64,000 bases of DNA from Vibrio sp. B1FLJ16 (lineage in GTDB: Bacteria; Pseudomonadota; Gammaproteobacteria; Enterobacterales; Vibrionaceae), in the NCBI RefSeq assembly GCF_905175385.1, contig NZ_HG992750.1, positions 1,116,001 to 1,180,000 of the forward strand. The letters run 5' to 3'. A program made the position numbers and the translations under genes. The notes beneath the pieces were generated by a model. That model was not told the origin of the DNA and ran no database searches. It saw only the letters and a program-made list of their open reading frames with translations. Below are positions 28,975-37,343 of the stretch, piece after piece; the first letter of the stretch is position 1; each line of letters starts with the position of its first letter.

Positions 28975-29430
28975 ATGCAAAAAACAACTCGTACCATGCC
29001 TGCTCATAAACACGTGGCGTTAGTTGCCCACGATAACTGCAAGCCTGAGCTGCTTCGCTGGGTACAAGAAAACAAAGAAAAACTTCAGCGCCACTTCCTT
29101 TACGCGACTGGCACGACAGGCCACATGCTAAGCAAAGAGACGGGCCTCGCGATAAAAAACATGATCAGCGGTCCAATGGGCGGAGATCAACAGATTGGTG
29201 CTCTTATCTCTGAAGGAAAAATCGACGTATTAGTCTTCTTCTGGGATCCACTAAATGCTGTACCACATGACCCAGACGTAAAAGCACTGCTTCGTATTGC
29301 CAGTGTTTGGAACATTCCTGTCGCTACTAACCGTGCAACGGCAAAGTTTCTGTTCAATTCTCCCCTTATCGCACAAGAAGTTGAGATTGAAGTACCAGAT
29401 TATGAAGCTTATTTGAGTGAGCGTACTTAG
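28975..29430 (+). CDS. mgsA: Methylglyoxal synthase
   Basis: 151 residues from the ATG at 28975 (a TTG one codon earlier is also open). Family motifs: '[17 protein letters not shown]', phosphate loop 'GTTGHML', '[14 protein letters not shown]' with the catalytic aspartate, and '[20 protein letters not shown]'. It converts dihydroxyacetone phosphate to methylglyoxal, a bypass of lower glycolysis under phosphate limitation. It stands alone, with the palindromic repeat just upstream probably in its leader. Confidence 0.95.
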   Translation: MQKTTRTMPAHKHVALVAHDNCKPELLRWVQENKEKLQRHFLYATGTTGHMLSKETGLAIKNMISGPMGGDQQIGALISEGKIDVLVFFWDPLNAVPHDPDVKALLRIASVWNIPVATNRATAKFLFNSPLIAQEVEIEVPDYEAYLSERT

Positions 29431-29460
29431 TTTAACGCACTTCAAAACATTAGATAGAAC

Positions 29461-29490
29461 AAAGGCGATACACAGTATCGCCTTTATTTT
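29461..29490. terminator. Terminator between mgsA and helD
   Basis: Perfect 11-bp stem (29461-29471 with 29475-29485), 3-base loop, T-rich tail; lies between two convergent genes. Confidence 0.85.
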
Positions 29491-29501
29491 GTAACCCTTT
29501 C

Positions 29502-31571
29502 CTAGCGGGAGGTGACAATTGGGTAATCCCCTTCCACAAGCTCCTTTATAAATGCAGAACCAGCTCCGGTATGAGTTATCCAGACTTTCTCTTTTGCCCG
29601 GGTTATAGCGACATAGAAGAGCCTTCTCTCCTCCGCGTGAGGAAACTTATCGTTAGATTCCGTTAGCGCCCCATCAATATGAACTTGCTTTTTCTTCGTC
29701 GGGAACTGTCCTTCATCGACCGAAAGGATAATCACAAAATCCGATTCTCGTCCCTTACTCGCATGACAGGTCATAAAGCGAATATCAAGATTCGGGAATC
29801 GTTTTAGCCAGTCATCGTATAAATCTGGTTTATGGTAATGGTTCCGACCAAGTAACAGTACAGACTTAGTTTGCTTCGCTTGCTGGTTTAGCTGATCAAG
29901 AATTTTCTCAACCTGGTTACTCGGAGCAGTATGTACACTCTTCTGCTTACGTTGTTTATGGCTGTTCAGTGTTTTTGGCAACTGTGCTGGGTTTTGCTGC
30001 ACAAAGGCATTCGCCACTTCACCAATCTGGTTATTAAAACGATAAGTCGTATCAAGGTGATGAACCGTAGAGTGCGCAAACCGTTCTTTGAACCCCGTTA
30101 TCAAATCAACGTCCGCACCAGCAAACTGATAAATAGATTGCCAGTCGTCTCCTACCGCATACAGGGTTGCACCCAACTGTTTATCCGTAGACTCACATAA
30201 TGCTTCAATCAACGCTAAGCGATCAGGAGAAATATCCTGATATTCATCAACCATGACAAAGCGCCATGGAGAAACAAACTTCCCTTTTTTCACATAATCC
30301 GTTGCCCGGCTGATCATCATCGGGAAATCAACCTGATTCGTCTCTTTAAGCATTTTTTGCCAGGCGGTAAAGCATGGCCAGCAAAGGGCGAGTTCACTGT
30401 TCAGGCGAGTATATTCCTGGTGATCGACCAGTTTTTCCTGAACCTGCTTTTTAGTTAAACCTGCAGCTGCTAAATGTGACAATTGCGTATCCAACCACGC
30501 AATCAGTTTAGGGTTTTCTGAGTGGCTGCCTAATTCATCGTCACCTTTCAGATACGCGATTGGCCACTTATCAAGGTGCTTTTGCCAGCGCTTAAAATTG
30601 GTTGGTGTCATCCAGTGCTTTTTAAGCCAGTCGATACACCAGGCAATACGTTGATTGTCTTCCAGCGCTAACGGGCTGATTTCAACAGGCTGTGATTCAA
30701 CTTGATTTAAAATGTACAAACCCAATTGGTGAAAGGTATTGACTCTGGCACCTTCTGCCGCCATCCCCACTTTATCCACCAAGCGTTCTTTCATTTCTTT
30801 TGCAGCATCCCGCCCGAAAGCGAGCATAAGCAGATCTTCAGCCTGAGCCTGATGGCTTTGCAGCAAATAAGCAACCCGAGCGGTAAGCACACTGGTTTTA
30901 CCCGATCCTGCTCCGGCAAGAACCAAGTTATGATCGTCGTTAAGTAACACCGCATATTGCTGGGACAAATTCAATGGTGAAGATTCGATACGATTAAACA
31001 GAACCTCCCAGTTAGGGCGCTCGCACTCCAGCCAGTCGAGATTTCTCTCTGCCAAAGTGTAAGAGGTATTAGTAAGCCAGGGTTCGAGCTCAGACATACG
31101 ATTCGGCATGCGTAGTTGAGCTTCTTCGAGGCTGGTCTTCATTTCCTCAAGATCATGGTTTAATCGTTCAACCCATAACTGAACCTGAGAATGTGAAAGA
31201 TATGCAGGAAGATGTTTAAGCTTATAGAGTTCCTCTTCCCACTCAGGAAGATATTCAGCCAGTTTTCTGCACTGATTGTTGTGCCAATGTTGATATTGAT
31301 GAACGGCATCTAAGGCAAACTTTCTGCATTGAGGCCAAGGTAACCCCTGCACCAACCAGCTCTGCTGCTTACCGCCTTGCTCATGAGAAAAGAACTGTAA
31401 TGAGCTCCACAACAGCCCTCGTTTGACGTTCACTTTACCGTTCCATACCGTAAACGGAATGTGCTCTTCGCTGCCGATAGAACTTAATAAAACACTATTT
31501 TCTTTTATTTCGACATGATAATACTCATTTTGAATAAAAAACTGTGCTTTGCTAGTGGCAGTAAGCTGCAT
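29502..31571 (-). CDS. helD: DNA helicase IV (UvrD superfamily 1)
   Basis: 689 residues, close to the 684 of E. coli HelD. N-terminal domain specific to helicase IV ('RGLLWSSLQFFSHEQGGKQQ'), Walker A AGAGSGKT near 219-226, Walker B 'VMVDEYQDISPDRLALIEAL' and motif IV-VI region ('VAITRAKEKVWITHTG'). A 3'-5' ATP-driven DNA helicase implicated in recombination repair. Monocistronic, ATG at 31571. Confidence 0.93.
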   Translation of the reverse strand: MQLTATSKAQFFIQNEYYHVEIKENSVLLSSIGSEEHIPFTVWNGKVNVKRGLLWSSLQFFSHEQGGKQQSWLVQGLPWPQCRKFALDAVHQYQHWHNNQCRKLAEYLPEWEEELYKLKHLPAYLSHSQVQLWVERLNHDLEEMKTSLEEAQLRMPNRMSELEPWLTNTSYTLAERNLDWLECERPNWEVLFNRIESSPLNLSQQYAVLLNDDHNLVLAGAGSGKTSVLTARVAYLLQSHQAQAEDLLMLAFGRDAAKEMKERLVDKVGMAAEGARVNTFHQLGLYILNQVESQPVEISPLALEDNQRIAWCIDWLKKHWMTPTNFKRWQKHLDKWPIAYLKGDDELGSHSENPKLIAWLDTQLSHLAAAGLTKKQVQEKLVDHQEYTRLNSELALCWPCFTAWQKMLKETNQVDFPMMISRATDYVKKGKFVSPWRFVMVDEYQDISPDRLALIEALCESTDKQLGATLYAVGDDWQSIYQFAGADVDLITGFKERFAHSTVHHLDTTYRFNNQIGEVANAFVQQNPAQLPKTLNSHKQRKQKSVHTAPSNQVEKILDQLNQQAKQTKSVLLLGRNHYHKPDLYDDWLKRFPNLDIRFMTCHASKGRESDFVIILSVDEGQFPTKKKQVHIDGALTESNDKFPHAEERRLFYVAITRAKEKVWITHTGAGSAFIKELVEGDYPIVTSR

Positions 31572-31952
31572 GAAAAGTGCGCCTTTTTGATGATCGGTTG
31601 TCGGTTTATATCATTTTAAAGCATTAAATTGTAGCGGTGTGCACCACCGAAATAAGCATCCACTTTACATTCTTAAATAAATTTCACATTACTGCTGCTT
31701 TTGTGAGCACCTCTCTGCCCATCAATCAAATCCATATAGAGCTCTGAATAAAAACAGCAAGCAAATAAACGTAGTAGAGGGGCTGTTCTGCTCATTTCCC
31801 GACCAAGCAGTATTATTTCTTAAATTAAATCATAAAAGCGCTATAGTGAAGTTGGTATCATAACAACATTCTTTAAGATACTGAGCTAAAGATATTTGGG
31901 TATCACTACCCGTTTTATCAACTGCCCGTTTATAGGAAAGCAAAGGCGCATC
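31572..31952. other. Divergent promoter region of helD and yccS
   Basis: No gene. AT-rich sequence between two divergently read genes, so it should hold both promoters. A 10-base piece of the dispersed repeat (ATTTGGGTAT, about 31893-31902) is present; no convincing promoter boxes stand out. Confidence 0.35.
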
Positions 31953-34106
31953 GTGCAAACAGCTTCTAAATTTCGCCTCTACTGGGCAAACCAAACCGTT
32001 AATTACTGTATTCTTATCCTCATCACCTTGTTGGGTGTTGTCATACCAGCATGGTACTTTGGTCAAAACACTTTGATTACGCCGCTCATTCTGGGGATCA
32101 TTGCAGCTGCGCTTGCTGAAAGTGATGATAGTTTTACCGGGCGAATCCTCGCTTTAATCCTGACATTTATCTGTTTTGCTATCGCGGCGTTCTCAATTGA
32201 ACTCCTGTTCAATACTCCCTGGTTGTTTGCTATAGGTCTGTTCACATCAACGTTTGGTTTCATCATGCTTGGGGCAATTGGCCCTAAGTACGCCAGTATA
32301 GCTTTTGGTTCACTACTCATTGCTATCTACACCATGCTGGGCGCCCATGAGAGTCCCAATCTTTGGTTTCAGCCTCTGCTACTTTTGACGGGTGCGGCAT
32401 GGTATTACTTCATGTCAATGATATGGCAGATTTTCTGGCCGCTGCAGCCGGTTCAGCAAAACTTAGCCAATGTGTTTTTCCAGATGGCGAACTATCTCGA
32501 TGCTAAAGCCAAACTTTTCCATCCTGTTATTAACCTTGAGCCACAACCAATGCGTATTGAGGCTGCGCGTCTCAATGCTCTCACTGTTACTGCGTTAAAT
32601 GCCTGTAAGGCCACTTTGTTAAACCGCTCGAAACGCGGACATATCGTTGGTCCGAGTGACCGCTTTTTAAAGATCTACTTTATCGCTCAGGACATTCATG
32701 AAAGAGTAAGCTCGAGCCACTACCGGTACCAGGATCTGGCAACCGAGTTCGAACGCTCTGACGTTCTGTTTCGGTTTAAGTACTTACTAGAATCGCAAGC
32801 AAGGGCGTGCCGCGATATCGGTCAGGCTATCCAGTTAGGTAACGAATATTCTCATAGCAATGAATCTATCCTGGCTTTAGCTGAGGTGCAGAACTCCCTT
32901 GCATATCTCGAAGAGCAAAAGCAAGGCCACTGGAAACGTTTGTTGGGTCAGTTAACTTACCTGCTCAACAACCTGGCGACGGTTGAGAAACAACTTAACA
33001 ATATAAACAACCCTGATGCTGAAGGTCTGGAAGAAGATGTCCTCGATGACACTAATCCACACACATTAACCGCTATGTGGCAAAGAATTTCGGCAAATCT
33101 GCACAAAGACTCAATGTTGTTCCGCCACGCCTTACGCATGTCGATTGCATTAACTATCGGCTATGGAATTATTCAGGCATTTGATTTTGATCGCGGTTAC
33201 TGGATCCTTTTAACCACGCTGTTTGTCTGTCAGCCAAACTACAGTGCAACTCGTCAGAAACTCACTGCCAGGGTGATTGGTACATTGGCGGGATTGCTAA
33301 TTGGCGTCCTGTTACTTACCGTCTTCCCTTCACAGGAAAGCCAGTTGGTTTTTGTTGTTATCTCCGGCGTGATGTTCTTTGCATTCAGGATGAACAATTA
33401 TGGCTATGCAACCGGCTTTATTACATTGCTCGTACTGTTCCTGTTTAATCAGTTGGGTGAAGGCTACGCCGTTGTCCTGCCCCGACTTGCAGATACGTTA
33501 ATTGGCTGTGCACTAGCAGTAGCTGCAGTAATGTTCATTCTTCCTGATTGGCAGTCACGACGACTTCATAAGGTGATGTCAGATGCGATTGATTCAAATA
33601 AACAGTATCTCGGTCAGATTATTGGTCAGTACCGTGTGGGTAAAAAAGACAGTTTAAGCTATCGAGTTGCTCGCCGTCAGGCACATGACAGCGACGCCAC
33701 CCTTTCATCAGCCATCAGTACCATGCTGGCTGAGCCAGGAAAATACAGAGCAGCGGTAGATGAGAGCTTTCGTTTTCTGACCCTTAACCACGCGATGCTC
33801 AACTATATTTCTGCACTTGGTGCACACCGAACCCGGATAGACGATAAATCAATTCACAAACTGGTGCTGGATGCGCACCGTTGTATCCATCAACATTTAG
33901 AAGTACTCCACCAGCAGCTTCATCAACACTGTGAAGAGTGCGATCTGTCAGCTATCGAAGATGCGGGTCTGGAACAGCGTCTGAATGAGTGGCGAGATGA
34001 AGACGATAGCTCAGCGCGAATGGTATTACAGCAACTTCACCTTATTTACCGTATGTTGCCGGAGTTACATTCACTCGCCAGCAAGTTTGCAGTCAGAGTG
34101 AACTAA
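31953..34106 (+). CDS. yccS: YccS family (FUSC-type) inner membrane protein
   Basis: 717 residues from the GTG at 31953, the same length as E. coli YccS, which supports this start over the longer frame from 31896. Two blocks of membrane helices (about 20-150 and 385-520), each followed by a cytoplasmic domain; 'LRMSIALTIGYGIIQAFDFD' then 'RGYWILLTTLFVCQPNYSAT' is the FUSC signature. Function unproven; related proteins are aromatic-acid efflux or envelope factors. Confidence 0.88.
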   Translation: MQTASKFRLYWANQTVNYCILILITLLGVVIPAWYFGQNTLITPLILGIIAAALAESDDSFTGRILALILTFICFAIAAFSIELLFNTPWLFAIGLFTSTFGFIMLGAIGPKYASIAFGSLLIAIYTMLGAHESPNLWFQPLLLLTGAAWYYFMSMIWQIFWPLQPVQQNLANVFFQMANYLDAKAKLFHPVINLEPQPMRIEAARLNALTVTALNACKATLLNRSKRGHIVGPSDRFLKIYFIAQDIHERVSSSHYRYQDLATEFERSDVLFRFKYLLESQARACRDIGQAIQLGNEYSHSNESILALAEVQNSLAYLEEQKQGHWKRLLGQLTYLLNNLATVEKQLNNINNPDAEGLEEDVLDDTNPHTLTAMWQRISANLHKDSMLFRHALRMSIALTIGYGIIQAFDFDRGYWILLTTLFVCQPNYSATRQKLTARVIGTLAGLLIGVLLLTVFPSQESQLVFVVISGVMFFAFRMNNYGYATGFITLLVLFLFNQLGEGYAVVLPRLADTLIGCALAVAAVMFILPDWQSRRLHKVMSDAIDSNKQYLGQIIGQYRVGKKDSLSYRVARRQAHDSDATLSSAISTMLAEPGKYRAAVDESFRFLTLNHAMLNYISALGAHRTRIDDKSIHKLVLDAHRCIHQHLEVLHQQLHQHCEECDLSAIEDAGLEQRLNEWRDEDDSSARMVLQQLHLIYRMLPELHSLASKFAVRVN

Positions 34107-34470
34107 CCTGAGAGCAGAATAAGAAAGTGTGCAAACTTCTGAACAATACTCATTTGATTGCAAATGTAGCGTTACGACCGTTTTTTGATGATTTACTAGC
34201 CAGGGCCAAACGATATTCTTTGGCCTATTATGCTGACTTCAAAAAGTTTGCAGTCCAAAAGAGTGGGGGTAAGTGGAATTATTTGCCCAAAAATCGGATG
34301 TAAGAGCCTTCCTACACAAAAAGTAATTACACTTACATTTTGACCTCTCACTTAACACACCCTGACAATATTCGGACAAAAATAAAGCGTTCAAACTCTA
34401 ATCTATACCAAGCAAAGTAAGTTTGTTGTATGGCCACGAAGGCCGAAAGATGGGTATCAGGGAGAGACCT
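34107..34470. other. Intergenic region after yccS
   Basis: No gene. A 7-bp inverted repeat GGCCAAA/TTTGGCC (34204-34210, 34219-34225) could end yccS, though it lacks a good T tail. A smaller hairpin GGCC-ACGAA-GGCC (34432-34444) lies in the probable leader of the next small gene. Confidence 0.4.
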
Positions 34471-34653
34471 ATGTACAACGAGGATTTAGAGATGACGACA
34501 CAGCAATTTAATGAACTTAAGCGTAAGCTAACCGATCTGACAGACAGCCAATTAAAGTCTCTTCAGGGCGAAATCAGCCTGACGTTAAACCAGAAGCGAG
34601 AGACACTTCTTTCTACTGAAGAACGTGAGATGCTGTCACAACTATTTTCGTAA
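34471..34653 (+). CDS. Small helical protein of unknown function
   Basis: 60 residues from the ATG at 34471, which has GGGAGAG 4-8 bases upstream; starts at 34450 or 34492 are possible. It reads as one or two helices rich in E, K, L and Q ('LKRKLTDLTDSQLKSLQGEI', 'LSTEEREMLSQLF'). No motif recognised. A weak hairpin terminator follows (34656-34689). Confidence 0.65.
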   Translation: MYNEDLEMTTQQFNELKRKLTDLTDSQLKSLQGEISLTLNQKRETLLSTEEREMLSQLFS

Positions 34654-34655
34654 AC

Positions 34656-34692
34656 AAGCTGGCGATTTTCACTTTTTCAATGCCAGCTTTTC
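34656..34692. terminator. Weak hairpin between convergent small genes
   Basis: 8-bp stem AAGCTGGC/GCCAGCTT (34656-34663 with 34682-34689) with an 18-base loop and short T run. Confidence 0.5.
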
Positions 34693-34705
34693 GCACCTTC
34701 TATAA

Positions 34706-34972
34706 CTACCATGCGAACGTAGTACTTCCCGCCGCAACCAACAAGGGCAACAAGCCAAACACAGCACTGTAGTAACTTGAGTTCTTGGACAGTTTGATCA
34801 GTATTGGTGACAAGTAGAATGTCACGATAAGGTATGGCACAACATAGACAGGTTGCAGAAAACATGCGAACAAAACGTGTGATAGAACATGCAGCTCTGC
34901 ACTCCAAAAGCTGGGCTTGGTTCTGCGGATCAAAGCAAGAGAGAGTATAAGGCTAGCAACAAGATTAATCAT
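34706..34972 (-). CDS. 88-residue membrane protein, probably iron (Fur) regulated
   Basis: 88 residues with three hydrophobic segments (about 1-15, 26-55, 66-86) and 'RRTKPSFWSAELHVLSHVLF' between. No family recognised. A near-perfect Fur box lies 12-26 bases upstream of its ATG (34984-34998), so expression is likely repressed by iron. It has no operon partner, and the box faces a non-coding gap on the other side, so this gene is the evident target. Confidence 0.65.
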   Translation of the reverse strand: MINLVASLILSLALIRRTKPSFWSAELHVLSHVLFACFLQPVYVVPYLIVTFYLSPILIKLSKNSSYYSAVFGLLPLLVAAGSTTFAW

Positions 34973-34983
34973 AGCAATTCAAT

Positions 34984-34998
34984 TGAAAATAATTATCA
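34984..34998. promoter_or_regulatory. Fur box
   Basis: The 15-base site TGAAAATAATTATCA matches the 7-1-7 Fur consensus TGATAATNATTATCA at all but one position. It sits just upstream of the minus-strand 88-residue membrane protein gene. Confidence 0.75.
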
Positions 34999-35086
34999 TT
35001 TAAAATAGTAAATGACCATCAATGATTATTCAAATATGTTTTAACTATTGGTCCCATAGTCAAAACTAACCACCCAAATATCCGAA

Positions 35087-35236
35087 TCAGATGTCTAGGC
35101 GAAAAGTATCCCACTTCTCATGATGGGTTAAGGCAATGTTGTATGACATGCGCATCAGAGGAGCATGTTTTAAATGCTGAAAAACCTCATAACCACTCAT
35201 TCCAGCATCGAAGCATCGAGCGAAATAAGCAATGCT
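35087..35236 (-). pseudogene. Remnant of a response regulator / HD-GYP protein
   Basis: A 49-residue open stretch with no start codon, bounded by stops. Its first part ('AGMSGYEVFQHLKHAPL') resembles the receiver-domain segment after the phospho-aspartate; its second part ('YNIALTHHEKWD') resembles the HD-GYP domain. The two are joined directly, as if most of an RpfG-type c-di-GMP phosphodiesterase gene had been deleted. After 'HHEKWD' similarity is lost. Confidence 0.5.
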
Positions 35237-35518
35237 TCAGCTCTTCTAACCGTTAGTTTGTGACTCAAAGAATGGACCGACTATTTAATTTAATGGTTTT
35301 TTCATTTCGAAGTGAGTTGATAAAGTAATATTTTTCTTACTAAACGTTTGCGTAATCGCTAACCTTCACTCCCCCCAAAATTAGGGCTTTCATCACGTTT
35401 TGTACATTGCTATAGTACGCCCACTTAATGACCATTCGAGGCACGGAGCTTCCTCATTAATCTCAAGAAGAGAAGAATTGGTACCGACAAATTCGGCAGA
35501 TTTATAGAGGGTCAAAAA
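35237..35518. other. Promoter and leader of the YgjV-like gene
   Basis: No gene. A possible -10 TATAGT at 35411-35416 with a weak -35 would give a leader of about 95 bases before the ATG at 35519. The leader is purine-rich near its end. No known riboswitch is recognised. Confidence 0.35.
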
Positions 35519-35767
35519 ATGGAAATGAATATGGTTGAGATTCTAGGCTACGCAGCTTCAATCATGGTTGCTATCTCACTAACTATGAAAGATATCGTTA
35601 AACTTCGCGTTCTTAACTTTATCGGTTGTGGTCTGTTCACTGCTTACGGTCTTATGATTGATTCATGGCCGGTTGTACTAACTAACGGCTTCATTGCATG
35701 TGTTAACGTATATTTCCTAGCAAAAATGCAGCAGGAAAAGAAAGCACTAGAACCTGAAAAAGCATAA
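35519..35767 (+). CDS. YgjV-like small inner-membrane protein
   Basis: 82 residues with three membrane segments (about 6-22, 32-48, 52-68); 'NFIGCGLFTAYGLMIDSWPV' followed by 'LTNGFIACVNVYFLAKM' is typical of the YgjV/Imp family. Function unknown. Ribosome site GAGGG about 8 bases upstream. Followed by a strong terminator. Confidence 0.78.
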   Translation: MEMNMVEILGYAASIMVAISLTMKDIVKLRVLNFIGCGLFTAYGLMIDSWPVVLTNGFIACVNVYFLAKMQQEKKALEPEKA

Positions 35768-35784
35768 TAGAAACATCGTTTTCT

Positions 35785-35817
35785 AAAAGCCCGCTAACAT
35801 AATTAGCGGGCTTTTTT
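35785..35817 (+). terminator. Rho-independent terminator
   Basis: 13-bp perfect stem (35785-35797 with 35803-35815), CATAA loop, T-run; ends the YgjV-like gene. Confidence 0.92.
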
Positions 35818-35839
35818 GCGTTTTATGGTTCTGCATATA

Positions 35840-35857
35840 GAAGTCATTTGGGTATAT
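35840..35857. repeat. Solo end of the palindromic repeat, overlapping the cueR -10 box
   Basis: These 18 bases are the exact reverse complement of the left end of the repeat at 28828-28845. The final TATAT runs into a perfect TATAAT (35855-35860), correctly placed to be the -10 of cueR. Confidence 0.7.
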
Positions 35858-35860
35858 AAT
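35855..35860 (+). promoter_or_regulatory. Probable -10 box of cueR
   Basis: Perfect TATAAT 35 bases before the cueR ATG; the -35 about 17 bases upstream (TGCATA) is weak. Confidence 0.5.
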
Positions 35861-35894
35861 CGCAGAGAACGTCATCTTGAATGCAGGGGTAATT

Positions 35895-36281
35895 ATGAAT
35901 ATTGGAGTTGTTTCGAAGCTGACAGGCCTATCTTCAAAGTCTATCCGACTATACGAAGACAAAGGGATCATATCGCCACCAGCGCGTAGTGACTCAGGCT
36001 ACAGAGAATATTCTGAAAACCATATTCAAGAACTCAACCTGGTGTCGCGTGCTAAAAACGCAGGTTTTTCTTTGCAAGAGTGCAAAGAGTTTGTTCAGCT
36101 TGCACAAAACCCCAACCGAAAAAGCAGCGATGTGAAAGCTCGAACAATGGATAAACTGAAGGAAGTAGAAGAAAAAATCGCTCACCTGTTCGAGATTAAA
36201 CAACAGTTGGAAAGTTGGGTATCTTCCTGCCCGGGAGATGCGAAGAGTCGCTGCCCGATCATAGACGAACTTACCAAATAG
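35895..36281 (+). CDS. cueR: CueR, copper(I)-sensing MerR regulator
   Basis: 128 residues from the ATG at 35895 (a TTG at 35877 is rejected). MerR-type helix-turn-helix ('VVSKLTGLSSKSIRLYEDKG'). Metal loop with Cys112 and Cys120 in 'CPGDAKSRCPI' and Ser77 at the start of the dimer helix, the same numbering as E. coli CueR and diagnostic of monovalent copper, silver or gold sensing. It activates copper efflux genes by untwisting their promoters. No copA or cueO is in this window. Confidence 0.93.
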   Translation: MNIGVVSKLTGLSSKSIRLYEDKGIISPPARSDSGYREYSENHIQELNLVSRAKNAGFSLQECKEFVQLAQNPNRKSSDVKARTMDKLKEVEEKIAHLFEIKQQLESWVSSCPGDAKSRCPIIDELTK

Positions 36282-36298
36282 TTTTTGTAATCATTAGT

Positions 36299-37309
36299 TT
36301 ATTCACTTAAGACCTTGACACTCTTTCGTTCAATTAACGTAGGTTCTAGCTGTACTACTCCAGCCTCATCTGATTTCTCGTCCAATCTTCGAACTAAGGT
36401 CTCTACTGCGGCCTGACCTAATCTGTATTTAGGTTGGTGAATGGTGGTCAGAGAAGGAGACATATACTTAGCGATGTGAATGTCATCGTAGCCAATAATA
36501 GAAATGTCGTCTGGTACCTTAACATCAAGCTCGTTTGCAGCATTAATAACGCCCATTGCCATCATGTCGTTAGACACAAAAATTGAGCTGGGTAACACTC
36601 CCCTTTCGTGCATATTCATAAAGGCCTGATAGCCACCTTCACATTCAAAATCAGACTCGATAATCCAGTTGGAATTAAATTCCAAGCCCGCTTCGTTCAT
36701 CGCGCGCTTGTAGCCTTCATAACGCATCTGGGCCTGATGCTTAATCAGAGGGCCGGTAATACAACCAATCTCCTTGTGACCGCAATCTATAAGATGCTTG
36801 GTTGCTAAATAACCGCCCAGAAGAGAGTTATCCTGAATCTTATCGCTGGTAAACAGCATTGGTCCCCAGTCCATCACAACGACAGGAATATCAGGGTAGC
36901 GCTCGAACACATCAATACGCTCACCTCCCACTGAATCGCACATCAGTATTAACCCATCAACCCGCTTTTGCAGTAGCGTATTAATGGAATGACGCATACG
37001 TTCATTATCACCCTCAGTGTTACATAAAATGAGGCTGTAACCTTTGTGGTAACAACTGCGTTCTACACCTTTAACCACCTCACCAAAGAATGGGTTAGTC
37101 GACGTTGTCACTAACATGCCAATTGTTTTGGTTCGGTTGATTTTAAGGCTGCGGGCAAGTGCGGACGGCGCGTAATAATTGAGTTCTTTTGCTGCGTTGT
37201 TAACACGTTCAGAAATTTCCTCGCTGACAAAGCGAGTTTTGTTAATAACATGGCTCACTGTTGAAGTGGAAACCCCTGCCAGTTTTGCGATGTCTTTCAT
37301 CGTTGCCAT
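36299..37309 (-). CDS. rbsR: Ribose operon repressor, LacI family
   Basis: 336 residues. LacI helix-turn-helix and hinge ('MKDIAKLAGVSTSTVSHVIN'), then a ribose-binding-protein-like effector domain. Last gene of the rbs operon, 34 bases after rbsK. It should bind the CGAAACGTTTCG-type palindromes before rbsD and release them when ribose is bound. A small stem-loop (37329-37346) overlaps the rbsK stop just upstream and may lower its expression. Confidence 0.93.
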   Translation of the reverse strand: MATMKDIAKLAGVSTSTVSHVINKTRFVSEEISERVNNAAKELNYYAPSALARSLKINRTKTIGMLVTTSTNPFFGEVVKGVERSCYHKGYSLILCNTEGDNERMRHSINTLLQKRVDGLILMCDSVGGERIDVFERYPDIPVVVMDWGPMLFTSDKIQDNSLLGGYLATKHLIDCGHKEIGCITGPLIKHQAQMRYEGYKRAMNEAGLEFNSNWIIESDFECEGGYQAFMNMHERGVLPSSIFVSNDMMAMGVINAANELDVKVPDDISIIGYDDIHIAKYMSPSLTTIHQPKYRLGQAAVETLVRRLDEKSDEAGVVQLEPTLIERKSVKVLSE

Positions 37310-37343
37310 GTTACTAATTCCTTTTTATTAGGGTCTGTTGACC

